Under the pieces are notes generated by a model that worked only from the letters and a program-made list of their open reading frames with translations, made no database searches and was not told the origin of the DNA. Shown in pieces: positions 52,805 through 63,017 of a DNA stretch of 64,000 nucleotides; the first letter of the stretch is position 1; each line of letters begins with the position of its first letter. The position numbers and the translations under genes are program-made. Source of the stretch: Symbiodinium natans (lineage: Eukaryota > Sar > Dinophyceae > Suessiales > Symbiodiniaceae); the NCBI GenBank assembly GCA_905221605.1, contig CAJNDS010002786.1:213833-277832 (forward strand), in the 5' to 3' direction.

Positions 52805-52961
52805 TGGATGTCCTGTCGGATCGGCTGGTGAATTGGGATGCCGCCCTGTAGTTCCAATACTGCTGGGGGATGGTCCCGATGATGTGCTGGTTCACGGTGC
52901 AGTCGCGCTCAGTTGCTCAGACTCAGTTGCTCAGACTCAGAGATAGCGCCGAGTAAACCTG
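52805..52961. repeat. Dispersed repeat copy 2, uninterrupted
   Basis: GATGTCCTGTCGGATCGGCT through AGATAGCGCCGAGTAAACC matches copy 1 with no telomere-like block. CAGTTGCTCAGACT is tandemly doubled here. Confidence 0.75.
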
Positions 52962-53041
52962 CATGAGCTCCATCTCAGCTCAAGCCAGCAGACCATCCAG
53001 CGCCAAAGAACCGCGTCGGCCCAATTCGTGAAGTCGCTTGG

Positions 53042-53330
53042 CAGGGACGACAAGGTGCGGGTCTCCGACTCAGAGCAGGACTGCAAGCTCCTGGCGATCG
53101 CTGTGGCCGCCGACAACTTCAAGGCGCGGTTCTACGACTGGTCGGCGGGGCAGTGGCCTGGTCCGGCGGGCTGCAGGAGGCCGGCGGCAGGGACGGCAAG
53201 GTGCGGGTCTCCGACGCAGAGCAGGGCTACAAGCTCCTCTGCAGGAGCTTGTAGTCCTGCTCTCCGTCGTAGACCCGCACCTTGTCAAGGCTGCTGGGAG
53301 CGTGTGGGTCTACGATGCAGAGCAGGTATG
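53042..53330 (+). pseudogene. WD40-strand-like repeats, partly inverted into a palindrome
   Basis: The motif GRDDKVRVSDSEQDCKLL (53042-53092) resembles the WD40 strand DKTVRVWDAETGKLL. A second copy (53192-53238, DGKVRVSDAEQGYKLL) is in another frame. It is followed four bases later by its near-perfect reverse complement (53243-53286). A fourth partial copy, VWVYDAEQ, lies at about 53306. A WD-like reading is tentative. Confidence 0.4.
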
Positions 53331-53633
53331 CCACTCGATGTGAAGCTGGTGCCCCGGTCTCACCCAGAAAAATGCCGAAGGCAAGCAAGAACACTGAGCA
53401 CTCCATGAATGGGTTGGAGACATTGTGCCACAGCATGTGGTTCGGATAGGAGTGCTCAAGGGTGATAGGTGGCACGGAGGCAGTCGTCCGGGAGATTTGA
53501 GGCCAAGAGGTATCAACTTTTTCAATCAAGGCGCCTCCCATCCACACCTCTTGCTGCAAACAACAGAGCTGAAAAAAGGAGAAGCTGCATGAGTTCGATG
53601 CGCAGTCCCTCAGACGCCATGTCCATGTCCAAG

Positions 53634-53671
53634 CCCTAAACCCTAAACCCTAAACCCTAAACCCTAAACCA
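53634..53671. repeat. Telomere-like block supplying an acceptor
   Basis: Five CCCTAAA units end in CCAG, and the exon at 53672 starts at the next base. Confidence 0.9.
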
Positions 53672-53784
53672 GGAAAAGCAGCTCTGGGACGCCATGAAAG
53701 CTTTGGTGCCCGACTGCCATGCCGATGCGATTGCTTGCCGGCTCCACCTCTCCCTGGCCAATCTGCCGCGATTTGAGGGCTCGG
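53672..53784 (+). CDS. Exon abutting a telomere-like block, strong donor, unknown
   Basis: The frame reads EKQLWDAMKALVPDCHADAI and ACRLHLSLANLPRFEGS. The left side is ...CCCTAAACCAG|GAA, so the acceptor AG lies at the very end of the telomere-like block. The right side is CG|GTAAGTAAA, a consensus donor. AT-rich intron-like DNA follows to about 53945. The family is unknown, but both splice signals and the clean frame support an exon. Confidence 0.55.
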
Positions 53785-54215
53785 GTAAGTAAATACACAT
53801 ATGTGTCTATGTTTATATATATATATGTGTATGTAAATACACATCTCTTGCATACATAATGAATATATAATATACATATTTTCTATATGTATATATATAT
53901 ATACATTCATTCACTTGTTTATTTATTTATTTATATTCACATAGATATCCGAAGCATCCAAGCATTGTGCCAGGCAATGGCGCCATATGCCACATCGCCC
54001 TGCTGGCTTCGTTGAGCTCGCCAAGGGCATAAACATAGCACCACTCTTTCCTCTGGCACGGTGGAGATATGGTTGCTGCCTCCCCTTTGTATCGGATGTC
54101 TAGCAGTCAGCGAACCAGGGTGCCTTGGAGCACAGCAGCTCAGCTCTTGGAGTACTCAAGGCAGGCACCGTCGGACATCGACATCGATAGGGGGCCTCAT
54201 AAGCGTCCATTGCAA

Positions 54216-54292
54216 ACCCTAAACCCTAAACCCTAAACCCTAAACCCTAAACCCTAACCCCTAACCCCTAAACCCTAAACCGTAAACCCTAG
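54216..54292. repeat. Telomere-like block (CCCTAAA with CCCCTAA variants)
   Basis: About eleven units, GTAAACC variant near the end. Confidence 0.9.
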
Positions 54293-54544
54293 AGTGAGAA
54301 GCCACGACGTGACGCAGTGTCCAGGAAGCGGCATTTGGTCTCCACGTCATGCGCCTTGTCCTTGGAGCAGGCTTGGAAGTTCGGAGCTGAGTGTAACAAC
54401 TCTGATGATAACAAAAAACAATACAGTAATTACAATGACAATAAACATTAATATAATATATATATATATATATATGTGTATATATATATGTATATATATA
54501 TGTATATGTATATATATGTATATATATATATATATGTGTATGTG

Positions 54545-54643
54545 AAGGCCAAAGGTTGGAAGGCAGCAGAGAAGCACTTTCGGCCTCAGGAGCTGGCGCT
54601 TCTGAAGCTAGACGAGGCGCGGCCGACAGGCGTACCACTGCAC
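54545..54643 (+). CDS. Short coding-like exon ending at a telomere-like block, unknown
   Basis: The frame reads VKAKGWKAAEKHFRPQELAL and LKLDEARPTGVPLH, then meets TTTAGGG repeats. An AT microsatellite lies upstream. It could be an internal exon with intron DNA on both sides. Confidence 0.35.
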
Positions 54644-54690
54644 TAGGGTTTTAGGGTTTAGGGAGGGTCTAGGGTCTAGGGTTTAGGGGC
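54643..54690. repeat. Telomere-like block between two coding-like exons
   Basis: TTTAGGG and TCTAGGG units begin at the end of the frame at 54545-54643, and the next frame starts at 54701. Confidence 0.85.
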
Positions 54691-54700
54691 TGGGTCCAAT

Positions 54701-54895
54701 ATGTCCAACGCCACCAAAGAGTTGGCAAGGCCGCACATCACCAAGCTGCTGACTGCTAGCAGCTATGTCTGGCACGTAGCCGCCATAAACGCCGAGGGCG
54801 GAGTGGTTGCGATGCACTCCTGGGCAGGTTCGAAGCTCCAAGAAGTATTCGAAACTGAAGGCCGGGGTTGGCCTCGCTTTTATCCTCATTGCCAT
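54701..54895 (+). CDS. Coding-like exon interrupted by a family D element, unknown
   Basis: The frame reads MSNATKELARPHITKLLTAS, SYVWHVAAINAEGGVVAMHS and WAGSKLQEVFETEG before the family D element at 54895. A telomere-like block ends just upstream at 54690. The family is unknown. Confidence 0.38.
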
Positions 54896-54995
54896 ATGGG
54901 GGGGTTTCCGAAAATGGGGGTAGCCCTTTCAGGGGATTCTATTCTATTTGGGGTATATAAAAGGCTACCCCCCCTATTTTGGGAAATACCCATAT
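54895..54995. mobile_element. Family D element inside a coding-like exon
   Basis: TATGGGGGGGTTTCCGAAAA pairs with TATTTTGGGAAATACCCATA. It breaks the frame starting at 54701. Confidence 0.7.
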
Positions 54996-55115
54996 TCCCG
55001 AGGCATACCAGGCCACAGTGGAGCCGCTTGCAGCCTGCAAAGAGGGCCGCGTGGGGGCCTTCGTTCGGAAGCTGTTGCACAAGACTGGGGGTTGAAGGTG
55101 CGCTTTTGCACACCC

Positions 55116-55172
55116 CATAGTATGGTCCCTTACCTTCTTTAAGAGGGTTCTGATGTATGGGCCCTTGGGGTT
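55116..55172. mobile_element. Family G left half
   Basis: AGTATGGTCCCTTACCTTCT and CTGATGTATGGGCCCTTG match 42.4 kb; the right half is missing. Confidence 0.5.
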
Positions 55173-55228
55173 TACAGTATTGTGCAATTCGGGCAGCAGA
55201 CGAGAGAGAGATGGCAATCTCTCCCAAG

Positions 55229-55331
55229 CCTATAGTCTGTTCACGGGTAGTTAGAAGTGGGGTTATAAGTAGGGTAACTATAAGTATAACTGCTTATAAC
55301 CTTATTTGGGGTACTTCCTAACCTTCAAGTA
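55229..55331. mobile_element. Family B element, degraded left end
   Basis: TTCACGGGTAGTTAGAAGTGG...GGGTAACTATAAG at the left and CTAACCTTCAAGTA at the right mark it. Confidence 0.6.
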
Positions 55332-55533
55332 AGCCAGGTTCAAGCGCGTGCGGCATGCGGGCTGGCTACGCGTGAAGGGTTTACGGTCAGCTTGGGAGCT
55401 GAGTTGATCTTGCAAGCGTGCCTAAAACGCACAAGCGACACCGTATCGAACCATACCGGAGGTAAGTTTGCCACCGAAAGGAACCGATCAAGGAACCGCA
55501 AAGGCTGGGTTGCAGGTGATCAGGCTGAGGCCC

Positions 55534-55562
55534 TACTTTGGAGGTTCATGGTACTATTAAAC
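55534..55562. mobile_element. Family A solo left end
   Basis: TACTTTGGAGGTTCATGGTA is present with no matching right half nearby. Confidence 0.5.
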
Positions 55563-55679
55563 GTTGTAAAAGAAAACGGTTTTCCGGGACTAGGATACCC
55601 TGAGTTTCTTAGTTTTCACTTTCATTAAGCCATGTAGCCAGGCAGATTGAGCTACAGGGTAGGCTTGGTTTCTTAATTG

Positions 55680-55718
55680 GTTTCTTACGGGAGTACGCTA
55701 TACCACTAGACCAAGCCT
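55680..55718 (-). other. tRNA 5'-half-like sequence
   Basis: On the minus strand GGCTTGGTCTAGTGGTATAG resembles the acceptor-to-D-arm and A box of eukaryotic Glu/Gly tRNAs. No anticodon loop, B box or 3' half follows, so it may be a SINE head or decayed tRNA. Confidence 0.3.
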
Positions 55719-56300
55719 ATATATGCAGACAGGCATGAGCCTTCCAATCGAAAATCCCAGCCCTGAAAAGCTCTAGAATGTCACTCCCCCGCATCTTGGG
55801 AGGACGGGGACGCCAAAAGTGCCGGGAGTCACATTCTGGGACTGTTCAGCCCAAAAAGGCTCTAGAATGTTACTCCCCCGCATTTCAGGACTTTTGAAGC
55901 ACAAATCTCAATGACGATTTTAACGGGCTCTTCAGGCCGTAGGTTTCAATGCTCTGGGGCGCAAGGCGTTGCCCTTCTAATCAACGAATCCCCCTGCGGA
56001 CATCAACCAAATCTCGTCCATAGGGCTTGTAGGTTTTTAGGCGTTAGTCGGGCCTATAGGTTTGTAATAGGGTTTAGAGCTTGTTTGGGGAATCTAGGGT
56101 TTGTAGGATTTCTGGGATTTCTCGGGTTTATCAACAGCCAAAAATTTGTTGGTGTTTAGACATGGAAGCCCGGACAGGTTTGCAGGCAGGATTTTAAGAA
56201 AGGGACCGCCCCAGAGTAGGGTATACCGTAGGCTTCGTCGCTAAAAGGCAACCGCGAATGGCCCAAATCTCCGGATCTAGGGTCTCGGTTTCGTATACAG

Positions 56301-56444
56301 TGGTTTTACTGTACTTATTCACTCAATGAAAACTGTACTTACAACCTACTTATAAGCCCCTTAAATGCCCTAATGTGGTTTTTGCTGCCTGGGTTTTAAA
56401 GTGCCATTGTATTTGGGCTCATAAGTACCATGCACCTCCAAGTA
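56301..56444. mobile_element. Family A element, left end decayed
   Basis: The interior CTTATAAGCCCCTTAAATGC and right end CCATGCACCTCCAAGTA are clear; the left boundary is approximate. Confidence 0.6.
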
Positions 56445-56970
56445 GGGCTTACAGCTGCTTCGCGGGCGGCAAAAGCAAACCCAAAAACCTAAACCCTAAA
56501 TCCTAAACCCAAAAACCTAAACCCCTGCTGCAGCTGGGGGTTCCCACATGAAAACGGGCACGGGTTTCGGCTGGGGAGCTCGAACGCCCTCTTTTCCACC
56601 TTATGGGAACAACCCTACACTTGGCACCCCTGAACAGGCGAGAGCCCTTAAGGGGCTACCTTGTTGGGGTCCTTGTTGTAAAGGGGATCCTACTATTTGG
56701 GGGTCTATTCTAGGGGTCCGAAATTTTCGTAAAGCGCATTTGAAGCCGCAGAAAGGGGTCGGGAGAACATGGCAATGTCTTTTTGGTGCCGGTGGTGTCC
56801 AGTTTTTCTATGGGCTGCGGCTTTTGGATCCCGCCTCAAAGGAAGCCAAAGGTGCAAAGCCAACCTGACAGCGTCCCGGGGCGACGCGCGATTCCGGAGC
56901 CTGCAAACACTGCCAAACCCGCAACAACCGATGCGAATCCACGAGCCTGCGAATCCGAGGGCACTGGCAG

Positions 56971-57103
56971 TACTTTGAGGTTCATGGTACTTAATCACCC
57001 AAGAATAGCTGTACTTGTAACCCAATGGCAACCACAAGGGGCTTATAACTGGGTTATAAGTACAGCTTATGATTGCGTTATAAGCACCATGAACCTCCAA
57101 GTA
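56971..57103. mobile_element. Family A inverted-repeat element
   Basis: TACTTTGAGGTTCATGGTAC pairs with CACCATGAACCTCCAAGTA. Confidence 0.78.
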
Positions 57104-57627
57104 CAAAACAGTACATGCATGTAAAGGCCATCACCCTAAACCCTAAACCCTATAGGGGCCACGCTGAGGTCCAAATGCACCTGGACTTGGGACCACTGGC
57201 TGACGACTCAGGGTTCGACCGCATGGTGGACAAGTGCTTGGGACATGTTTGACAACACCTGCATTGCATGTGCTCCTTGGCTTAGTCAGCGTGGCCTGCA
57301 CTCACCTGGGTGTTCTTCCTTGTTCAGTTCTGTGCATTTGTGTGTGTGCGTGCTTCATGTCTCGGCAAGACTGGTGAGCGATGTTCCTGCCGTTGTTTGT
57401 CGACTGGTGCCAGATCCTTCCTGAAAGACTTGAACTTCTTCGAAAAGCCACGCGCCCAAACTTGGCGTGGGGCTGGAGCCCTCGACTGTTGCCGCCTTGA
57501 TCCGCCTTGTCTTGATATGCGAGGCTTGCAGCGAGCGCACAAGGCGTAACGTACAATCGGCCCAAGGCGGGCTCATGATGCAGATGCCCACACGGGTGGC
57601 GAGTTGAGAAGCATGCATTTGCTCCAG

Positions 57628-57725
57628 TGCTTGCAATGCTTGCAATGCTTGCAATGCTTGCAATGCTTGCAATGCTTGCAATGCTTGCAATGCTTGCAAT
57701 GCTTGCAATGCTTGCAATGCTTGCA
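57628..57725. repeat. 9-bp minisatellite TGCTTGCAA, about 11 copies
   Basis: Exact head-to-tail copies. On the minus strand they would encode Gln-Ala-Leu repeats, but no gene context supports translation. Confidence 0.95.
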
Positions 57726-58010
57726 CTACGTGGTTGTGGTGTGTTGAGAGTGGCAGTTGCAACATGTGGCTTTTGAGACCCGAGCCCTCAACAGAAGCCC
57801 CGACAAGATGCCGCGAACCCATGACACAGAGTCCGCATAGAGAACGCGCGTGAACCGCGACACGAATCGCGGAACTCGGAATGATGAAGGTTTGTTTCAG
57901 CAGAGTAGCAAAAACATTCGCAACTAGCGCCGCGATGCGACACTGGCGGACACATTGCGAAACTATTCCAAAACGCAGGATTTCGCAACTAGACTGTGGC
58001 CATGTCCAGG

Positions 58011-58120
58011 GTTTAGAGTTTAGGGTTCATGAATTGGGGTTTAGGGTTTGGGGTGTAGGGTGTAGGGTTTCGGGTCTAGGGCTTCAGGTTTTTGGACGGG
58101 GGTTAGGGTTTTAGAGTTCA
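58011..58120. repeat. Degenerate telomere-like block
   Basis: TTTAGAG, TTTGGGG, TGTAGGG, TCTAGGG and CTTCAGG units; looks old. Confidence 0.75.
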
Positions 58121-58260
58121 GGCTTCTAAGGAGTGCAAGGAGTTAACTCCTAAGTGACTTAGCGTAAGTCACGTTTGTCTATGTTTCCTACGGTAGTTTA
58201 AAAAAAGAGCCACTCACGAACACGTGACAAAATCATGCTACAATGCTGGGCACAGCCACT

Positions 58261-58326
58261 GCGTGTTTCGGCATTCTTGGCAACATCTTTGTGACACAAA
58301 GATGTACCGAAACAATGCCGAAACAC
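58261..58326. repeat. Long hairpin
   Basis: GTGTTTCGGCATT pairs with AATGCCGAAACAC, and ACATCTTTGTG with CACAAAGATGT inside it, making a nearly continuous stem. Confidence 0.7.
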
Positions 58327-58451
58327 AGGATTCGACAACTACGTCCTCAGCCAGACACTCCGCCAACGTGAACTCACGAAACGATGCCCAAAAGTGAATT
58401 TCCACAACCAACTACCGCCGCCGCCAAAACATAGGTTTTGCAACTACAGCC

Positions 58452-58862
58452 GTGCGAGACTTGCTGATGCTTGCGAAGGCTTTGTGCATGCATGTGCAAT
58501 GGACGACATTGGCGCCTTTGCAGCTCCGCGTCGCTGTGGGAGACGTTGCTGCATTGAATGGATCTGTTGCGGCACTGTTGTGGCATCTTTGCAAACAGAA
58601 CGCACTTGCACGAAGGTTTTCGGTGGTCATGGTGCAAAATGCATTGTGAATAATTTGGAAAATGGACCCCCGCGCGACGTCAGGGGTTAACGTGTTTGTC
58701 AAGCAAAATGACTTGTTTCTTCCACACTATAAAGGCATGGAGAACCCGAATGCGTATGTGCGCCAAATGACGTCAGTATTGAAATCATATTTTTGTATCT
58801 CGAAAAATGCTTCGGTTGGAGTTCTTCTACAACTTCTGGAAGTTGCGCCGAAAAGAGACTGA
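58452..58862 (+). CDS. Two same-phase coding-like runs separated by a stop, unknown
   Basis: The first run reads RDLLMLAKALCMHVQWTTLA, PLQLRVAVGDVAALNGSVAA and SVVMVQNAL, with a stop at 58647. Twelve bases later, in the same phase, VNVFVKQNDLFLPHYKGMEN and MTSVLKSYFCISKNASVGVL continue to 58862. It may be a pseudogene or two exons. The family is unknown. Confidence 0.3.
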
Positions 58863-59051
58863 GTACATCTTGTTCTACAGGGGCCGCGCCTTCCAGTTAC
58901 GTATACTCTGGGCTACCTTTTGAGGCGGTTTCAAAGGCACGCGAAAGGCCCCGAAGAAGGTGCGAAAGCAATACAATGGAGTATCTGCTGCAGCTGCAGG
59001 CTCCGGAGTTGTCAGGCCAGGTGCTGGTAGGACGGAAGGACTGCAGCCGAA

Positions 59052-59234
59052 ATGCCGCCGAAGTTTTCAACCAACCAAGTGGCCCGGCTGAGCCAAAGCG
59101 CAGCTCAACTGTTCCAGGACCGTCCAGGAAACTGTGCGAAAGACGCGCGAAAGTTGTTTGAAAGCCCGCACGCAAGCCCTGTGCTGGATTCCAAAAACCT
59201 GGCCCAAGAGAGCTACCGGACCTCTCGACGTTGA
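59052..59234 (+). CDS. Short coding-like frame, unknown
   Basis: The frame reads MPPKFSTNQVARLSQSAAQL, FQDRPGNCAKDARKLFESPH and LDSKNLAQESYRTSRR before a stop. It looks helical and soluble. No family is recognised and an overlapping longer frame exists. Confidence 0.25.
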   Translation: MPPKFSTNQVARLSQSAAQLFQDRPGNCAKDARKLFESPHASPVLDSKNLAQESYRTSRR

Positions 59235-59555
59235 TACTTGATGATAAGGCGATATGCATAATTAGGCAAAGCTACGCGCGAAGGCGCGAAACACTTTTTT
59301 TTCGCGAAGTTGGCCATTTCCTGTTGAACAACCACCAATCTGAGTAGAGTAAGACATCCCTAACATGATGCAGAGTTGCGGGGGCAACTTGTCGCAACAA
59401 TGCAAAGCAAGTGGATCCCTTAGATCCAGCTCAGATCATTGCTCAAGAAGTATGGTTCATCATTGGTCTTGGTTGATCTTTATTTCAGTTTTGCTGCGAT
59501 CTACTAGGGGGGAGGGGGCACACCTGGGCTTTTGTGGCCACCTGACATTAGGCTT

Positions 59556-59594
59556 AGGGTTTAGGGTTTAGGGTTTAGGGTTTAGGGTTTAGGG
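59556..59594. repeat. Telomere-like block 15 bp before an exon
   Basis: Six TTTAGGG units, then GCAGCTTGTGAGCAG|GTT. Confidence 0.9.
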
Positions 59595-59608
59595 CAGCTT
59601 GTGAGCAG

Positions 59609-59987
59609 GTTCCTGCAATGGTGGGTGTCGACGCCATGCGCTTCCTCAATGACCTCTTTGGCGGCATCCGCGGAGGCTTCCTTTACCAGTACTTAAAGGT
59701 TCATTGTACTTCTTAACAAATAAAAGCTGTGCTTATAACCCACTTGTAAGCCCCTTAAGTGCCCTAATATGGTTACAAGTACAGTTATAAGTACAGTTAG
59801 AATCGGTTAACTGGTACCATGAGCCATGAACCTCCAAGTATCCAGTTGCTTGCAGCAAAGACCCACTGGAGGCTCGGTCGATATCCCCTTGTTCTTGCTG
59901 TACGAGCTATTCACTGGAACGATTTCCGTTGAGGCGAGGCAGGATTATCTAAGGCCTAAGCCAGAGAGACGGTCCGTAAAACAGTGA
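59609..59987 (+). CDS. Two-exon gene end with a family A element in its intron, unknown
   Basis: Exon one starts at GAGCAG|GTT, 15 bases after a telomere-like block, and reads VPAMVGVDAMRFLNDLFGGI and RGGFLYQYLK up to AAG|GTTCAT (59698). Exon two starts at TTGCAG|CAA (59856) and reads QRPTGGSVDIPLFLLYELFT, GTISVEARQDYLRPKPERRS and VKQ before a stop. Both are phase 0. The donor AAG|GTTCAT is the end of the family A element itself. The family is unknown, but this is one of the better-supported gene ends. Confidence 0.5.
59690..59840. mobile_element. Family A element inside a gene intron
   Basis: It runs from TACTTAAAGGTTCATTG to CCATGAACCTCCAAGTA. Its left terminus contributes the last codons and the GT donor of the gene at 59609-59987. 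Confidence 0.7.
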
Positions 59988-60283
59988 GACAAGCTGTGTC
60001 TTTTTGTTCGGACGCCTCGGATGCCCAGATGGTGACCAAAGACAACCAGCAGGACGTTAGACTAATTAATTGTTCTTGTGGTTTTGCCACCATGTGGTTA
60101 ATGTTTGATTCTTGCCTGCCCTCTTCTGGGCTTCGAGGATCTCGCCAGCCTGCTGCTGCGCATTATCGCGCGTTCTGAGACAGGTACACCCACACACATG
60201 GTCAGTTCTCAAGAAGTTAATCCTTGTTTGGGTACGCAAACTACTAGGACGCCTGATACCTTATACTAACAGTAGGGATTTTT

Positions 60284-60331
60284 ATGGGGGACCCCCAAAA
60301 AAGGGTACCCCTATTTTCGGAAACCCCCATG
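60284..60331. mobile_element. Family D right half
   Basis: GGGTACCCCTATTTTCGGAA followed by ACCCCCAT is a textbook right end; the left end is reduced to ATGGGGGACCC. Confidence 0.5.
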
Positions 60332-60440
60332 TGGTTCTTTTCGTGTTTTGACTTTTCCTTGCTTTGGTTCGTGCAGTTTTCAGGTGCAGAGTGGTCCGTG
60401 CTTCGAGCCTTGGAGCGAAATCCGCAGGTGACCCTTCTTG

Positions 60441-60530
60441 TGGTTTCGGGTTTAGGGTATTTAGTGTATTGAGGGTTGGGGTTTGGGGTATTTAGGGTTT
60501 TTCCGGCTATTTAGGGTATTGAGGGTTTAG
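60441..60530. repeat. Degenerate telomere-like block with GGGTATTTAG units
   Basis: Longer units (TATTTAGGG, TATTGAGGG) dominate. Confidence 0.75.
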
Positions 60531-60657
60531 GCCCGAAGTCTCGAGCTGCTGCAGCTTATCATCCGCATGGCTTGCTTTCATGCGCTCTACCGGAAACAGG
60601 TCTGCGGAAGCATGCCGCGATGGGGCTCGGACGAGGCAGGTACCGAGCAAATCCGCC

Positions 60658-60693
60658 CCTAAACCCTCAATCCTAAACCCTAAACCCTAAACC
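60658..60693. repeat. Telomere-like block ending ...CTAAACCAG
   Basis: Four CCCTAAA-type units end in CCAG|CGACGG, the same terminus as at 53671. Confidence 0.85.
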
Positions 60694-60794
60694 AGCGACG
60701 GTGCATTTTGCAGGCGAAGCGGACCTGGGCTCTTCCAGGCTGTGCCTCGCAACAAGTTTGGGTTCCACCACCCGGTACAACTTTGCCGCAGGAA

Positions 60795-60866
60795 GGGTTT
60801 AGGGTTTAGGGATTAGGGTTTAGGGTTTAGGGTTTAGTGTTTAGGGATTAGGGTTTAGGGTTTAGG
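60795..60866. repeat. Telomere-like block (TTTAGGG with GATTAGGG)
   Basis: About ten units; GATTAGGG recurs twice. Confidence 0.88.
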
Positions 60867-60983
60867 GAGACGCCGCCGCGCGTAGCCTCGGCATGCCTCT
60901 CATGTGGTTTCCATTCTGACGCAGGTGGGCACCACTTCGACCGCAACTCGGCTTCGACGCTCATGAAGGCACCATAGACTGGC

Positions 60984-61056
60984 TGGCTCTTAGTAGGGAA
61001 TGAGGGAATGAGGGCCCTATGTAGTCCCTTAAAGGGTATATATATATATGAGGTCG
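60984..61056. mobile_element. Family E left half
   Basis: GGCTCTTAGTAGGGAATGAG then TAGTCCCTTAAAGGG match the left half and centre. An AT microsatellite replaces the right half. Confidence 0.5.
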
Positions 61057-61743
61057 TCACCTTTAGGGTTTATTTGTCCAAGAGTTCTTCTCTTGTTATC
61101 TAAATTGCTTAGACCACTTTAATAACACTAAATATTATAATTTACAACAAGACGCCGTGAGCGAATTTCACTAGCTGCACCAAGAATCGTCACCAATGAA
61201 TCAAAACATGAAATTGATGGTCTAGGCTTCAAGGTTCAGGGTTTCGGGTTCGTATTTCGGAGTCAGGAACACCAACTATCTGAATATGATGCAAATCACC
61301 TCATTTATGTATAGAGCAATGCACATCTCACAGCTTAATCTCTTCTCCAAGGCTACGCGGCTCAGAGAATCCACTGCGCTCTGTCCAGGTGTGGTGGCCA
61401 GCAAAGCATGTCACGAACGCAACTGTTGTTTCAACGTGCTATCCACATCATCGCACGCAACTCTCAACTGAAAAATTTCATACATATGTTGTCTCCGTAC
61501 CAAAGCATCGTCCACAACGGCACTCAACTCTTGAAACGAGTCCCGAGTGTCGCAGAGATGTCTCTGCCAAGGCTTCCTGTTCTAGCTGCGCTCGCTATGC
61601 ACTGCTACGAGAGCTACTCATCTCTTCTGCTGAGATTTGCAGAAGTCTGCGTAAGTCAAGCTGGCCACTGAGCAAACTATCGCTGAAGTCAAAGTTGGAA
61701 TCGTCCTTGAGATTATACAGAAGCGTTTTGGCCTAGCTTATAT

Positions 61744-61818
61744 CGGTTTAGGGTTTAGGGTTTAAGGTTTAGGGTTCAGGGTTTAGGGTTTGGGTTGCAA
61801 GCTTTAGGGTTTAGTGTC
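61744..61818. repeat. Telomere-like block, slightly degenerate
   Basis: Eight to nine units including TTTAAGG and TTCAGGG. Confidence 0.82.
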
Positions 61819-62045
61819 TAGGTCCGCAGGCCCTGGCGGCGTGTTGGATGGGTTTGAGAAGGTGAAAACCTCCCTCTTTCCCTCCTTACCCCCCCAAAAC
61901 GCGGGGGGGGAGTGGGAGGGTACACCCCCCTCCCGGGCAGCTTTTCCGTGCAGGGTCAGGTCACCCACACCACGTAAACACACGGACCAGAGGTTTTGCA
62001 CAGGGCATAAGGACTCTTTTGGAAAAGCCCCCCAAACCCTGAGCC

Positions 62046-62172
62046 TCCACCCCTACACCCCCCGCTACCCCCCTCCCTACCCCCCCCCCCACAGCCCCTA
62101 CCCTTGGCCTTCCTGGCCCCCGCGGCCCCCTGGCCCCTAACCCCCGCCTCCCTGGCTTGCTGGCCCCTGCCC
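62046..62172. repeat. GC-rich segment present twice, copy 1
   Basis: CCCTACCCTTGGCCTTCCTG through CCCGCCTCCCTGGCTTGCTG recurs at 63933-64000. Confidence 0.9.
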
Positions 62173-62189
62173 TCCTTTATTTCTCTCTC

Positions 62190-62335
<146 letters not shown>

Positions 62336-63017
62336 CTTGTCTCTGCAAGGCCTGGTGCATCGGTACGCTGGATATCGCGACACCTGGACTTAGTGCAAGC
62401 CTTCCTCCAGTGACTGGAGAGAACATGCCAGTTACACAACTCGCGCGGCGACTGACTCGTGCGGCCATCGCACGAAACTTGTCAGCATCTAACCGCTCGA
62501 GACGATCCATTCTCTGCGATCTGGCATACAATCATTTTACGTGAAGGCGTTTTCGAAGCCTTCAGGGTCCGCTGACGATGCGCGCAGTCGTAGTCCACTA
62601 CTCTCTTGCGGCGAGCGTGCTTATTCTGCCCAGCCAGGGAGAAGCCGAGCTAGGTGGCTGACGATGCCACCTTCTTTTTCCACCGACCGTCGGACCGCAC
62701 CAGCCCACATGTCAGAAATATAACTTTCGAGAACGCTTGGTCAAACGCTTAGCAAAATCTACCATGTAGGAACGCACCAGATCTGTGACGAGGTGACGGA
62801 ACAGCAGAAAGGTCTAACTTCTCCACTTGCTTGGCCACAAGAAGGACGCGCCTTCAGACAGAAAAAAACAAAAAAGCGCCAGCACGTCGCGCTGCCAGCA
62901 AGCTTGCCGAAGCTGTCGCCAGAATCTCAGCCTAAGCTGGTGCAGCGGTGAAGACCGAAGGCGAAAAGCTTCCATCTCGATCAGACTGTAACTCGGGACC
63001 GTTTCTGCCAGTCTGGT

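Noticed and set aside
57628-57725. CRISPR-like array
   Set aside because: Units are contiguous 9-mers with no spacers, and the window is eukaryotic.
57355-57822. Minus-strand Gln-Ala-Leu repeat protein
   Set aside because: The repeat is the 9-bp minisatellite and the rest of the frame is not protein-like.
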